The notes: a model not told the origin generated them from the letters alone. A stretch of DNA of 42,860 nucleotides from Dechloromonas sp. (GCA_016791065.1 JAEUOD010000117.1:1-42860); one strand, 5' to 3'; counted from the first letter of the stretch, positions 23,875-32,053 are shown. Translations and numbers: made by a program.

Positions 23875-25172
23875 ACATTCCCGCTGCCGCCCATGCCCTG
23901 GCGCATGACCTGCTGGCCTTCATCGATGCCAGCCCCAGCCCCTGGCATGCCGTCCGGACCTGTGAAGAACGCCTGCAGGCGGCCGGTTTTTCGCCGCTGC
24001 TTGAAACCGAGCGCTGGGTCCTGCAGCCGGGTGGCCGCCACTACGTCGTGCGCGGCGGATCGTCGATCATCGCCTTCGTCGTCGGCACGCAATCCCCGGC
24101 CGAGGCCGGCCTGCGCCTGATCGGGGCCCATACCGATTCGCCCGGCCTGCGCATCAAGCCGAAACCAGCCGAGCAGGTGGCCGGCATGGTACGGCTTGGG
24201 GTCGAGGTCTATGGCGGACCGATCCTCGCCACCTTCGCCGACCGCGACCTTTCGCTGGCCGGCCGGGTCAATGTGAAAACAGCCGAAGGCTACGAGAGCC
24301 GCTTGGTTCGTTTCAACGACACGCTGCTGCGCCTGCCCAATCTCGCCATCCACATGAACCGCGAGGTCAATGAAAGCGGCCTTAAGTTCAACAAGCAGAC
24401 CGAATTGCCATTGCTACTCGGCGTCGCCGACGACAGCGCGTCCGAAAGCCGCTTCCGCCAGCCGATCGCGAGCGCCCTCGACGTGGCGCCGGACGACCTG
24501 CTAACTTGGGAGCTCAATGCCTACGACACGCAGAAGGGCACGCTCTGGGGCGTCGACCGCGAATTCATCGCCGACAGCCAGCTCGACAACCTCGCCTCCT
24601 GCCACGCCGCGCTGAACGCCCTGCTCGCCATATCGAACCCCGCCGCCACTGCGCTTTGCGCCTTCTTCGACCATGAGGAAGTCGGCAGCGAAAGCGCCGC
24701 CGGTGCGGCTGGCAGTTTCCTCCATGACGTCGTCGCCCGCCTTGCCGCCGGTGCTGGGCTCGACTCCGAAGACCAGCGCCGCATGCTGGCCCGCAGCTTC
24801 TTTATCAGCGCCGACATGGCCCACGCCTGGCACCCCAATTTCCCGGCCGCCTACGAACCTTGCCATCACGCCCTGGTCAATGCCGGCCCGGTGATCAAGA
24901 GCAACGCCAACCAGCGTTACAGCACGACGGCTGACACCGCCGCCCGCTTCATGGCGATCTGTGCCAAGGCCGGCGTCCCCTGCCAGCAGTATGCCCACCG
25001 CACCGATCTCGGCTGCGGCAGCACCATCGGCCCCATCGTCGCGGCCCGCCTCGGCATCGCCAGCGTCGACGTCGGCTCGCCGATGTGGGCCATGCACAGC
25101 ATCCGCGAAAGCGCCGGCGTTCTCGACCACAGCTACATGACGGCGGCCCTGACGGCCGCCCTTGCGGAGTAA
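23871..25172 (+). CDS. M18 family aminopeptidase
   Basis: A 433-aa zinc aminopeptidase (DNPEP/ApeB family) that removes N-terminal residues, usually acidic ones, from peptides in the cytoplasm. Visible motifs are GAHTDSPGLRIKP (H87, D89), DHEEVGSES (metal and base Glu), GPVIKSNANQRYSTT, and AHRTDLGCGSTIGP. Length matches the family. It is translationally coupled to the upstream hydrolase. Confidence 0.94.
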   Translation: MNIPAAAHALAHDLLAFIDASPSPWHAVRTCEERLQAAGFSPLLETERWVLQPGGRHYVVRGGSSIIAFVVGTQSPAEAGLRLIGAHTDSPGLRIKPKPAEQVAGMVRLGVEVYGGPILATFADRDLSLAGRVNVKTAEGYESRLVRFNDTLLRLPNLAIHMNREVNESGLKFNKQTELPLLLGVADDSASESRFRQPIASALDVAPDDLLTWELNAYDTQKGTLWGVDREFIADSQLDNLASCHAALNALLAISNPAATALCAFFDHEEVGSESAAGAAGSFLHDVVARLAAGAGLDSEDQRRMLARSFFISADMAHAWHPNFPAAYEPCHHALVNAGPVIKSNANQRYSTTADTAARFMAICAKAGVPCQQYAHRTDLGCGSTIGPIVAARLGIASVDVGSPMWAMHSIRESAGVLDHSYMTAALTAALAE

Positions 25173-25176
25173 GCCC

Positions 25177-25725
25177 ATGCTACCGACGATCATCTTCCTG
25201 GCCGGCACGGCCATACTCATCTGGCTTTCCCGCAAGGCGCTGCGCGCTCCGGGCCGCCACGGCTTCTATCGCTTCTTCGCCTGGGAAGCCATCCTCGTCC
25301 TCTTCGTCCTCAACCAGGAGCCCTGGGGTCGCGACCCTTTCGCGCCACACCAGGTCGTTTCCTGGATCCTGATGACGATCAGCATCCTGCTCGTCCACCA
25401 GGGGCTCAGCCTGCTGCGCCGCAACGGCCAGGCCAGCGAGGAACGCAGCGACAACGCGCTGTACGAATTCGAGAAGACGACCAGCTTGGTCACCGAGGGC
25501 ATCTACCGGCACATTCGCCACCCGATGTATGCCTCGCTGCTGGCGCTGGCCTGGGGCGCCTATTTCCAGAATCCGACCTGGGTCGGCAGCGGCGTCGCCG
25601 TCACGGCCTCCTTCTTCCTGTTGCTCACCGCCAAGGCCGACGAGCAGGAATGCCTGGCCTACTTCGGCCATGCCTACGCCGACTACATGCGCCGGACGCG
25701 GCGCTTCATCCCGGGCATCTTCTGA
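25177..25725 (+). CDS. Isoprenylcysteine carboxyl methyltransferase-like membrane protein
   Basis: A 182-aa membrane protein (about four helices) of the ICMT/PEMT family. The C-terminal half has the family hallmark GIYRHIRHPMYAS...LALAWG and DEQECLAYFGHAYADYMRRTRRFIPG. Members methylate small substrates with SAM at the membrane. Bacteria have no prenylated CaaX proteins, so the true substrate is unknown. The start at 25177 follows GCGGAG, 4 bp after the aminopeptidase stop. A dyad (25729-25749) begins 3 bp after its stop codon. Confidence 0.85.
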   Translation: MLPTIIFLAGTAILIWLSRKALRAPGRHGFYRFFAWEAILVLFVLNQEPWGRDPFAPHQVVSWILMTISILLVHQGLSLLRRNGQASEERSDNALYEFEKTTSLVTEGIYRHIRHPMYASLLALAWGAYFQNPTWVGSGVAVTASFFLLLTAKADEQECLAYFGHAYADYMRRTRRFIPGIF

Positions 25726-25728
25726 CCG

Positions 25729-25749
25729 CCTGCGGCAAATTGCCGCAGG
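25729..25749. promoter_or_regulatory. Perfect 21-bp dyad upstream of regB, putative RegA site
   Basis: The 10-bp arms CCTGCGGCAA / TTGCCGCAGG flank a single A. The core GCGGC-N5-GCCGC differs by one base from the RegA/PrrA consensus GCGGC-N5-GTCGC (recalled). It shares 16 of 19 positions with the dyad at 30641-30659. Centre at 25739, 56 bp before the regB ATG. No T-run follows, so it is not a canonical terminator for the gene upstream. Confidence 0.6.
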
Positions 25750-25794
25750 GATGAGGCTGCGGAAAACCGGTACGGATCGCGGATAATCCGCCCC

Positions 25795-27054
25795 ATGCCG
25801 TTCACACCGACCACGCCGGAAAACAACGACCACCTCGCAAACCTGCGCCGCCTGATCGCCAGCCGCTGGGTGCTGCTCGCGGCCATGGCCCTGCTCGTCA
25901 TGATCGCGCCCGGCGCCCTCGATATCGCGCTGCCGCAATTGCCACTGCTCGGCATTCTGGTCGTCGCCGCCGTCTTCAACGTTTTGGCCCAATGGCAGGC
26001 AACGCGGGCGAGCAGCGCCAATTCGCACGAACTGCTCAGCCAGTTGCTGATCGACATCGTCACCCTGAGCGCCCTGGTTTTCTTCAGCGGCGGCGCCACC
26101 AATCCGGTCGTTTCCCTGCTGTTGCCGCCGGTCGCCGTGGCCGCGCTGACTTTGCCCGTACGTGGGGTGGCCATCGTCGGCGGTGCCGCGATTGCCGCCT
26201 ATTCGCTGCTCATGCTCTTCTACCTGCCGCTGCCCGTACCGGATGCGACGCGGGCCACCCGCCTGCACCTGATCGGCATGTGGCTCACCTTCGTCGTCTC
26301 GGCCATCCTCATCGCCTGGTTCGTCGTCCGCATGACCCGGATGATCCGCGAACGCGACGCGGAACTGGCCAGCGCCCGCGAGCAGGCCTTACGCGACGAG
26401 CGCGTGATGGCGATGGGTACGCTGGCGGCCGGAGCGGCCCACGAACTCGGCACACCGCTCGCCACCATGGCGCTGCTGACCGGCGAACTGGCCAACGATG
26501 CCGGGTTAACCGAAGAAGCACGTCAGGACATCGCCCTGCTCCGCCAGCAGATCGACGTCTGCAAGAGCATCATCACCGGCCTGTCGCGCCGGGCCGGCGC
26601 CGAGCGTCTCGAAAGCGCCCCGCTGCAGGCGGCCGATCGCTGGATCGACAACTTGCGCCAGCACTGGCATGCCGTCCGCCCGCAAAGCAGCAGCCAACTG
26701 GTCATCGATAGTCATGGAACAGTTCCCATGATGGTCGCCGACCCACGCCTCGAACAGGCGGTACTCAACCTGCTCAACAATGCTGCCAACGCCAGCAGCC
26801 AGCCGCTGGAGATCCGCCTCAGCTGGAGCAGCCGCGAGTTGTGCATCGATATCCGCGACCAGGGCCCCGGATTCCCGCCAGCCGTGCTCGAGCAGGGAGG
26901 CCAGAACAGCTTTCCGGCACATGCCCAGGGCAGTGGCGTCGGCCTGATGCTGACCCGCTCGGCCATCGAACAACTGGGCGGCAAGCTCAGCCTGATCAAC
27001 CCGGACGACGGCGGCGCCCTCGCCCGCATCGAAATCCCACGCTGCCCGCCATGA
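25795..27054 (+). CDS. regB: RegB/PrrB-type redox sensor histidine kinase
   Basis: A 419-aa inner-membrane kinase that senses quinone/redox state and phosphorylates RegA. Six hydrophobic segments (about 24-180) include the quinone-site heptapeptide, here GGATNPV (99-105) with V in place of the usual terminal F. The H-box AAGAAHELGTPLATM has H216. C256 (DVCKSII) matches the redox-active cysteine of RegB. The HATPase domain (about 310-419) has NLLNNAANAS and DQGPGFPP. The start overlaps nothing; the stop overlaps the regA start by 4 nt (ATGA). Confidence 0.93.
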   Translation: MPFTPTTPENNDHLANLRRLIASRWVLLAAMALLVMIAPGALDIALPQLPLLGILVVAAVFNVLAQWQATRASSANSHELLSQLLIDIVTLSALVFFSGGATNPVVSLLLPPVAVAALTLPVRGVAIVGGAAIAAYSLLMLFYLPLPVPDATRATRLHLIGMWLTFVVSAILIAWFVVRMTRMIRERDAELASAREQALRDERVMAMGTLAAGAAHELGTPLATMALLTGELANDAGLTEEARQDIALLRQQIDVCKSIITGLSRRAGAERLESAPLQAADRWIDNLRQHWHAVRPQSSSQLVIDSHGTVPMMVADPRLEQAVLNLLNNAANASSQPLEIRLSWSSRELCIDIRDQGPGFPPAVLEQGGQNSFPAHAQGSGVGLMLTRSAIEQLGGKLSLINPDDGGALARIEIPRCPP

Positions 27055-27581
27055 ACGACATCACCCTCGTCATCGACGACGACCCCAGCTTCAACGCCAT
27101 TCTGGTACGCACCCTGGAGCGTCGGGGCTTTCCGGCACGCGGCGCGCTCGATGCCGCCCAAGCCTTGATGCTGGCCCGCGAACTCCCCGCCCAACGCATC
27201 GTCCTCGACCTCAACCTCGCCGGCACCTCCGGCCTTCCCCTGATTCCGCAGCTTCTAGCCATCGATCCCGATTGCCGTATCGTCGTGCTGACCGGCTACG
27301 CCAGCATCGCCACCGCCGTCGACGCGGTCAAACTCGGCGCCATCCAGTACCTGGCCAAGCCAGTCGAAATCGAAGCCATCCTGGCCGCCTTTGCCGATGA
27401 TGGCCCGGACTTCGAGGTACCAGCCCCGGACGAACCGCTCTCGGTCGACCGACTGGAATGGGAGCACATCCAGCGCGTGCTCAACGAAAACGACGGCAAC
27501 ATCTCGGCCACGGCACGCGCCCTGAAGATGCATCGCCGCACCTTGCAGCGCAAATTGGCCAAGCGGCCGGTCAAAAGCTAA
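27051..27581 (+). CDS. regA: RegA/PrrA-type response regulator
   Basis: A 176-aa response regulator. The receiver domain (1-115) has DDD acid residues (9-11), phosphoacceptor D53 and K102; after a short linker, a Fis-type HTH (about 140-172, DGNISATARALKMHRRTLQRKL) closely matches the conserved RegA DNA-binding helix. It is coupled to regB by a 4-nt overlap. In proteobacteria this pair controls respiration, nitrogen and carbon fixation genes according to redox state. The gene end overlaps the antiporter end by 4 bp. Confidence 0.95.
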   Translation: MNDITLVIDDDPSFNAILVRTLERRGFPARGALDAAQALMLARELPAQRIVLDLNLAGTSGLPLIPQLLAIDPDCRIVVLTGYASIATAVDAVKLGAIQYLAKPVEIEAILAAFADDGPDFEVPAPDEPLSVDRLEWEHIQRVLNENDGNISATARALKMHRRTLQRKLAKRPVKS

Positions 27582-28840
27582 AGCAGCAGGAAAGCCGCAA
27601 TCGCCACGCAGGTCGGCGCCAGCGCTGCAAGGAACAGTCCGAGCGGGCTGACCGACTCGTCGACGAAACTCGATTTCAGGATGGCGACGCCGGCCGGATT
27701 GGGGGCATTGGCGATGATGGTCAGGCCGCCGCCGGTGACGGCACCGGCGACGATGGCGTACTTGAATTCGGCCGAGACGCCTTCGACCAGCGAGGCCAGG
27801 TAGGTCAAGGCAGCATTGTCGGTGATCGCCGTCAGGCCGGTGGCCAGGAAGAAGAGGACGCCAGGCTCGACGCCGAGCAGCGTCTGTTGCAGCCACCATT
27901 GCTGAAGGCCGCCCAGGACCACGAGCCCGCCCAGGAAAAACGCCACAAGCAAGCCTTCGCGCAGGATCAGTCGGTCCTGGTAGCGCTCGTAAGCCTCGGT
28001 ATAGCCCAGGAAGAAGAGAAAGAGGCCCATGAAGACGACCGGATGGTGGGCGAAGAGAACGACACCGACGAGAAAGGCCAGATGGATCGCGACGACCGTC
28101 ATCGGCATTCTGGCCTGCCCGTCGGCGACGACCGCCTGCTGACTGGCGGCCAGTTCGCGGCGGAACAGCAAAGTCAGCATGGCCGCGTTGAAAAATACGG
28201 CAGTGGCGGCCTTCCAGCCGAAGGTGGTGAGCATGAAGGCCGTCGTCCACTCCCATTTGGCGGCGACCATGAGTACCGGTGGCGCGCCGAAGCTGGTCAG
28301 GGTGCCGCCGATGGAAATATTGACGAAGAGCACGCCCAGCGTCGCGTATTTGAAGCGTTCGCTCTGCCCCTGCTGGAAATAGCGGTCGCGCAGCATCAGT
28401 GCGGCCAGGGTCATCGCCGCCGGTTCGGTGATGAAGGAACCGAGTAGCGGTACCAGCGAAAGGCAAAGGAAAAAGGTGGCAGCGCCGTTGGAAATGGGCA
28501 TCGCCGCAGCCAGCAGGCGAACGGCGGCAACGCCGAAATGCAGGATGGGTCGGCTGGCGGCAATCACCATGATGACGAAGACGAAGGCCGGCTCGGTGAA
28601 ATTGCGGCTTTCGACATAATCCACCGCATCGGTCTTGCCGGTCAGGAAAAAGAGCGCGGCGACCAGAATGAAGGCCCAGAAGCCGAAGACCACTTCGACT
28701 TCTGCCAGCATGTGCCACAGGCCGGCGTGCTTGCCTTCGCGATGCGCCAGATTGGCGAACAGCTTGGTCGAAAAGGTGTGCAGGACGGCGAGCGCAAAAA
28801 CGACAGCGGCGACAATTTCCGGGGGGCTGACTGAATCCAT
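27578..28840 (-). CDS. Putative Na+/H+ antiporter
   Basis: A 420-aa polytopic inner-membrane protein with about eleven hydrophobic segments. It resembles the Na_H_antiport_3-type family (segments ITEPAAMTLAALMLRDRYF, SIGGTLTSFGAPPVLMVA, and TGLTAITDNAALTYLASL, with a conserved Asp and Asn). Ion specificity is not proved by sequence. It is convergent with regA; the two stop codons overlap. Upstream is a palindrome-rich 140-bp region. Confidence 0.78.
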   Translation of the reverse strand: MDSVSPPEIVAAVVFALAVLHTFSTKLFANLAHREGKHAGLWHMLAEVEVVFGFWAFILVAALFFLTGKTDAVDYVESRNFTEPAFVFVIMVIAASRPILHFGVAAVRLLAAAMPISNGAATFFLCLSLVPLLGSFITEPAAMTLAALMLRDRYFQQGQSERFKYATLGVLFVNISIGGTLTSFGAPPVLMVAAKWEWTTAFMLTTFGWKAATAVFFNAAMLTLLFRRELAASQQAVVADGQARMPMTVVAIHLAFLVGVVLFAHHPVVFMGLFLFFLGYTEAYERYQDRLILREGLLVAFFLGGLVVLGGLQQWWLQQTLLGVEPGVLFFLATGLTAITDNAALTYLASLVEGVSAEFKYAIVAGAVTGGGLTIIANAPNPAGVAILKSSFVDESVSPLGLFLAALAPTCVAIAAFLLL

Positions 28841-28912
28841 GTAACGAACGATCGTGAAGTACAGGAGATCAGGTTAGCACAGCCGCCCGGGCGGCAAGGC
28901 TGGGGAAACCCC

Positions 28913-28966
28913 GTAGCCGGGACGGCCGTGGATTGGGCCGCCCGCAGCCCCGGCTACAGCCGGGGC
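28913..28966. repeat. Nested palindromes, REP-like
   Basis: An outer inverted repeat GTAGCCGGG (28913-28921) / CCCGGCTAC (28949-28957) overlaps an inner perfect hairpin GCCCCGGC-TACA-GCCGGGGC (28947-28966). The two structures are mutually exclusive. There is no T-run after either on the minus strand. The location between the antiporter start and the end of the copper operon fits an intergenic palindromic repeat or a factor-dependent terminator. Confidence 0.4.
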
Positions 28967-28981
28967 GGGGAAAGCATCGGC

Positions 28982-29449
28982 TCAGTGGCCCTTGTGCTCC
29001 ATCGGCGCGGGCGCGGCGGCCATCGGGCGGACCACCTTGGCATCGACCTGCTTGCTGCTGCCGTCGTCGAAGGTCAGGGTGATCGGCACGACATCCCCTT
29101 CCTTCATCGGTGCCTTGAGGTCGATCAGCATGACGTGCAGGCTGCCCGGCTTGAGCACCGCTTCACCCTTGGCCTTGATGTCGATCGCCGGTACCGGGCG
29201 CATCTTCATGACGCCGCCTTCGTTGAGGTGGGTGTGCAGTTCGGTGACCTTGGAGGCCGGGTTGTCGGCCTTGACGACCTTGATGTCCTTGTCGCCGTTG
29301 TTCTTGATCACCATGAAGGCACCGGTGGCCGGCGCATTGGGCGGCGCCAGGCGGACGTAGGGCTCGTTGACGGCGACCTGGTCGGCAGCGCCGGCAAAAA
29401 CGACGGACGAGAAAATCAGGCCAGCGGCCAACAGCGGGAGTTGCTTCAT
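28982..29449 (-). CDS. PCuAC periplasmic copper chaperone
   Basis: A 155-aa secreted protein (signal peptide about 1-21, cleavage near VFAGA-ADQ) of the PCu(A)C family that delivers Cu(I) to the CuA site of cytochrome oxidase together with Sco. The metal motif is present as GAFMVIKNNGDKD, then VTELHTHLNEGGVMKMRPV; the Met and His residues are the expected ligands. A His-containing tail MEHKGH closes the protein. It is last in the FixH-like/Sco/PCuAC cluster, 14 bp after the sco1 stop. Confidence 0.92.
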   Translation of the reverse strand: MKQLPLLAAGLIFSSVVFAGAADQVAVNEPYVRLAPPNAPATGAFMVIKNNGDKDIKVVKADNPASKVTELHTHLNEGGVMKMRPVPAIDIKAKGEAVLKPGSLHVMLIDLKAPMKEGDVVPITLTFDDGSSKQVDAKVVRPMAAAPAPMEHKGH

Positions 29450-29463
29450 GGGATGAGTCTCCA

Positions 29464-30066
29464 TCAGGGTTGAATCAAATGTTTGCGAATCTCGGCCGCC
29501 ACCTGCGCGGGCGGCGTGGCATGGGCGATCTTGCCGACCAGCCGGCCGTCCAGGCCGACCACGTAGGTATCGGCCGAGTGATCGACCACGTAGCCGCCGC
29601 CGGCCGTCTCGACCTTCTGGACAGCGTAGAAGACGCCATAGCGACGGGCGATGCCGGCGATGTTGTCCGGCGTACCGGTGACACCGACGATGCCCGGGTG
29701 AAAGAAGGCGACATACTCCTTGAGCCGGAGCGGCGTATCGCGCGGCGGATCGACCGAAACGAAGATCATCGCGACCTTGGCCTGCTCCTCCGGCGTCAGC
29801 AGGCGCAAACCGTCGCTGGTGGCAGCCAGCGAGGTCGGGCAGACATCGGGACAATAGGTGTAGCCAAAATAGACGAGGACGAGTTTGCCACGATAGTCGG
29901 CCAGCGAGACGTCGCCATCACTGGACTGCAGGGTGAAGTCGCCGCCGGGCGGCAGGGCGGCCGGCGGCAGCGGACGATCGCTGGCACCGGGCTGCCAGAA
30001 GAAGGCTAGGCCCAGCAGCAGGGCGACGAGGAGGCCGGCAATGGCAAGCAGGGAACGCTGCGACAT
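29464..30066 (-). CDS. Sco1/SenC copper-binding thioredoxin-fold protein
   Basis: A 200-aa protein with an N-terminal membrane anchor (about 4-22) and a periplasmic thioredoxin-like domain. Metal ligands are the CPDVC motif (FGYTYCPDVCPTS) and the distal His in VDHSADTYV. Sco proteins load copper and reduce the CuA subunit of cytochrome c oxidase. The ATG at 30066 is chosen because the longer frame would overlap the upstream gene. Four bp separate it from the FixH-like stop. Confidence 0.94.
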   Translation of the reverse strand: MSQRSLLAIAGLLVALLLGLAFFWQPGASDRPLPPAALPPGGDFTLQSSDGDVSLADYRGKLVLVYFGYTYCPDVCPTSLAATSDGLRLLTPEEQAKVAMIFVSVDPPRDTPLRLKEYVAFFHPGIVGVTGTPDNIAGIARRYGVFYAVQKVETAGGGYVVDHSADTYVVGLDGRLVGKIAHATPPAQVAAEIRKHLIQP

Positions 30067-30070
30067 GGGA

Positions 30071-30538
30071 TCAGTTGCTCCCCGAGGTGAAACGGAAAGG
30101 AATGGCGATGCGCTCATGACCGGTTTCGAGCAGCAAGGTCGCCTGCCAGACCATCTGCCCGGTGACGCAGACGGGCAAAACCGCTTCGGTCATGAAACGC
30201 CCTTCCCCCTTGGCAGCCAGCACGGGGCGGTTGTAGCCCATGCCCATCTCGACGCCGGCAAAGTCGATCTCGACGCGCGATGGCGAAACGCCGGTCGTCG
30301 CCACCAGGACCTCGAAGGGTTTGACCAGCGGGATCGGGTGCGTACCCATCGCCAGTTCGACCGAACCGCCGCCAGGCAGCCTGACGGCGCAGGCCTGGCG
30401 CTGCAGATCGCAGGTCGGATCGGGTTGCACGGTGATATCGGCCTTGGGCAGAAGCATCGGCGAGAGCTTGTAGCCGATCACGACGACCAGGCCGATCAGC
30501 AACACGCCGATTACATCAATCAGGATCTTTCTATTCAC
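30071..30538 (-). CDS. FixH/YtkA-like membrane-anchored periplasmic protein
   Basis: A 155-aa protein with one N-terminal transmembrane helix (about 7-27) and an Ig-like periplasmic domain. The motif EMGMGYNRP near residue 98 and LPVCVTGQMVWQATLLLE are characteristic of FixH/YtkA-type domains. Cys and Met residues there could bind copper. The start is a GTG at 30538, chosen because it makes the anchor N-terminal; an earlier ATG at 30595 gives an unlikely basic extension. It is first in the copper cluster, which suggests a role in oxidase assembly. Confidence 0.75.
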   Translation of the reverse strand: MNRKILIDVIGVLLIGLVVVIGYKLSPMLLPKADITVQPDPTCDLQRQACAVRLPGGGSVELAMGTHPIPLVKPFEVLVATTGVSPSRVEIDFAGVEMGMGYNRPVLAAKGEGRFMTEAVLPVCVTGQMVWQATLLLETGHERIAIPFRFTSGSN

Positions 30539-30587
30539 GAAATTTACTCGCCGCAGACTCTTGAGGAAGCGGATTGTCCTACAGAGA

Positions 30588-30628
30588 GCCGGCATGCGCT
30601 CAATACCCGGCCATTCTTTCATGCCGGC
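30588..30628. other. Inverted repeat in the FixH-like / TlpA-like divergent region
   Basis: GCCGGCATG (30588-30596) and CATGCCGGC (30620-30628) form 9-bp arms around a 23-nt loop, between the divergent starts at 30538 and 30721. It could be an operator or a leader hairpin of the minus-strand transcript. Confidence 0.35.
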
Positions 30629-30640
30629 CAGTGTTCGCCC

Positions 30641-30659
30641 CTGCGACATATTGCCGCAG
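30641..30659. promoter_or_regulatory. 19-bp dyad between the copper cluster and tlpA, putative RegA site
   Basis: CTGCGACATATTGCCGCAG; read on the minus strand its core is GCGGC-AATAT-GTCGC, an exact match to the RegA/PrrA consensus GCGGC-N5-GTCGC as I recall it. It agrees at 16 of 19 positions with the dyad upstream of regB (25730-25748). It lies between two divergent gene sets that both fit respiratory copper and thiol chemistry. Confidence 0.6.
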
Positions 30660-30720
30660 GCCTCGCGATGACCGTCGCGGTGCTACCATCGTGCCCATTC
30701 CAACCCTGACGCCAACGCTC

Positions 30721-31215
30721 TTGAAAAAGCTCATTTCCATTCTGCTGCTGACGCTGCTCCCCGGCCTCGCCATGGCCACCGAACAGCCGGCATCCGCCCC
30801 CCTGTTTGCCGCTACGCTAAGCGACCTCGACGACAAGCCGGTCGCTCTGGCGAACTACCGCGGCAAACCGCTCGTCGTCAATTTCTGGGCTCGCTGGTGC
30901 GCGCCCTGCCGCGCCGAAATTCCCGAACTGAACGCCTTCCGCGACAGCCAGAAGGGGAAGATCGAGGTCCTCGGCATCGGCATTGAGGACAAGGCCGAAC
31001 CGGCGAAAGCCTTCGCCAAGACTTACGCGATCACCTACCCGGTTTTCGTTGCCAAGGAAAAGGGCATTCCGCTGATGCAGGCCCTCGGCAACACCAAGGG
31101 CGGCCTGCCCTTTACCCAGTTCATCGACCGCAACGGCAATATCGTCCACACCAAGCTCGGCCTGCTTAAAAAGGCCGATCTCGATGCCGCCGGCGACATG
31201 CTGCTCAAACGCTGA
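30721..31215 (+). CDS. TlpA/ResA-like thiol-disulfide oxidoreductase
   Basis: A 164-aa thioredoxin-fold protein with a signal peptide or anchor (KKLISILLLTLLPGLAMA) and the redox motif WCAPC in NFWARWCAPCRAEIPEL. It is exported and probably keeps thiols reduced, for example in CuA sites or cytochrome c maturation. The start is a TTG at 30721, which places the signal peptide at the terminus; a GTG at 30691 is the alternative, and neither has a clear Shine-Dalgarno sequence. It is divergent from the copper cluster. Confidence 0.82.
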   Translation: MKKLISILLLTLLPGLAMATEQPASAPLFAATLSDLDDKPVALANYRGKPLVVNFWARWCAPCRAEIPELNAFRDSQKGKIEVLGIGIEDKAEPAKAFAKTYAITYPVFVAKEKGIPLMQALGNTKGGLPFTQFIDRNGNIVHTKLGLLKKADLDAAGDMLLKR

Positions 31216-31233
31216 TCCACCACGGAAACCACC

Positions 31234-32049
31234 ATGACCCAGATTCCCCAGCTGCAGGACGCCAGGCTCGTCGTCGAGGGCCGCATCGCCACCCTGACAC
31301 TAGACCGCGACGATGTGCGCAACGAACTCACCGGCACGGCGCTGGTGGACGACATCGTCCGGACGACCGAATGGATCAACGCCGACGAATCGGTTTCCGT
31401 CTTGATCCTGACCGGCGCCGGCAAGGCCTTTTCGGCCGGCGGCAACGTCAAGCACATGCTGCAGCGCGAAGGCACATTCGGCGGCAGCGTCCATGAGGTC
31501 CAGAAGAACTACCGCCAGGGCATCCAGCGCATCACGCTGGCCATGCACAAGCTCGAAGTCCCGGCCATCGCTGCGATCAACGGCCCGGCCATCGGCGCCG
31601 GTTTCGACCTGAGCTGCATGTGCGACATGCGCCTGGCCTCCACTGAAGCAAAGATGGGCGAAACCTTCGTCAATCTTGGCATCATCCCGGGCGACGGCGG
31701 TGCCTGGCTGCTGCAGCGTCTGGTCGGCTACCAGCGTGCAGCGGAACTGACATTCACCGGCCGTGTTTTCGATGCGAACGAGGCGCTCGCCATGGGGCTC
31801 GTCCTCTCCGTCACCGCCCCCGACGACCTGCTGCCCGCAGCCCGGGAACTGGCCGCCAGCATCGCCGCCAAACCGCCCCAGGCCCTGCGCATGACCAAGC
31901 GCTTGATGAAACTCGCCCAGCGCCAGGAACTGCCCGATTTTCTCGAATTGTCGGCCGTCTTCCAGGGGGTCTGCCACAACACCGCCGACCATCTCGAAGC
32001 CGTCTCGGCCTTCCTCGAAAAGCGCCCGCCCGGCTTCCAAGGACGATAG
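31234..32049 (+). CDS. Crotonase family enzyme with altered active site
   Basis: A 271-aa enoyl-CoA hydratase/isomerase-fold protein: oxyanion-hole segment AFSAGGNVKHM (about 65-75) and GPAIGAGFDLSCMCD (117-131). Both catalytic glutamates of classical hydratase are changed: D125 at the first position and V146 at the second. E143 and D154 (IIPGDGG) are nearby and might act instead. It may therefore be an isomerase, hydrolase or another crotonase reaction. It starts 18 bp after tlpA; the spacing suggests a shared transcript, but no functional link is evident. Confidence 0.82.
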   Translation: MTQIPQLQDARLVVEGRIATLTLDRDDVRNELTGTALVDDIVRTTEWINADESVSVLILTGAGKAFSAGGNVKHMLQREGTFGGSVHEVQKNYRQGIQRITLAMHKLEVPAIAAINGPAIGAGFDLSCMCDMRLASTEAKMGETFVNLGIIPGDGGAWLLQRLVGYQRAAELTFTGRVFDANEALAMGLVLSVTAPDDLLPAARELAASIAAKPPQALRMTKRLMKLAQRQELPDFLELSAVFQGVCHNTADHLEAVSAFLEKRPPGFQGR

Positions 32050-32053
32050 CCGG

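Noticed and set aside
25782-25787. GATAAT as the regB -10 box
   Set aside because: Would put the transcript start at or beside the ATG and lacks a -35; not strong enough to list as a promoter.
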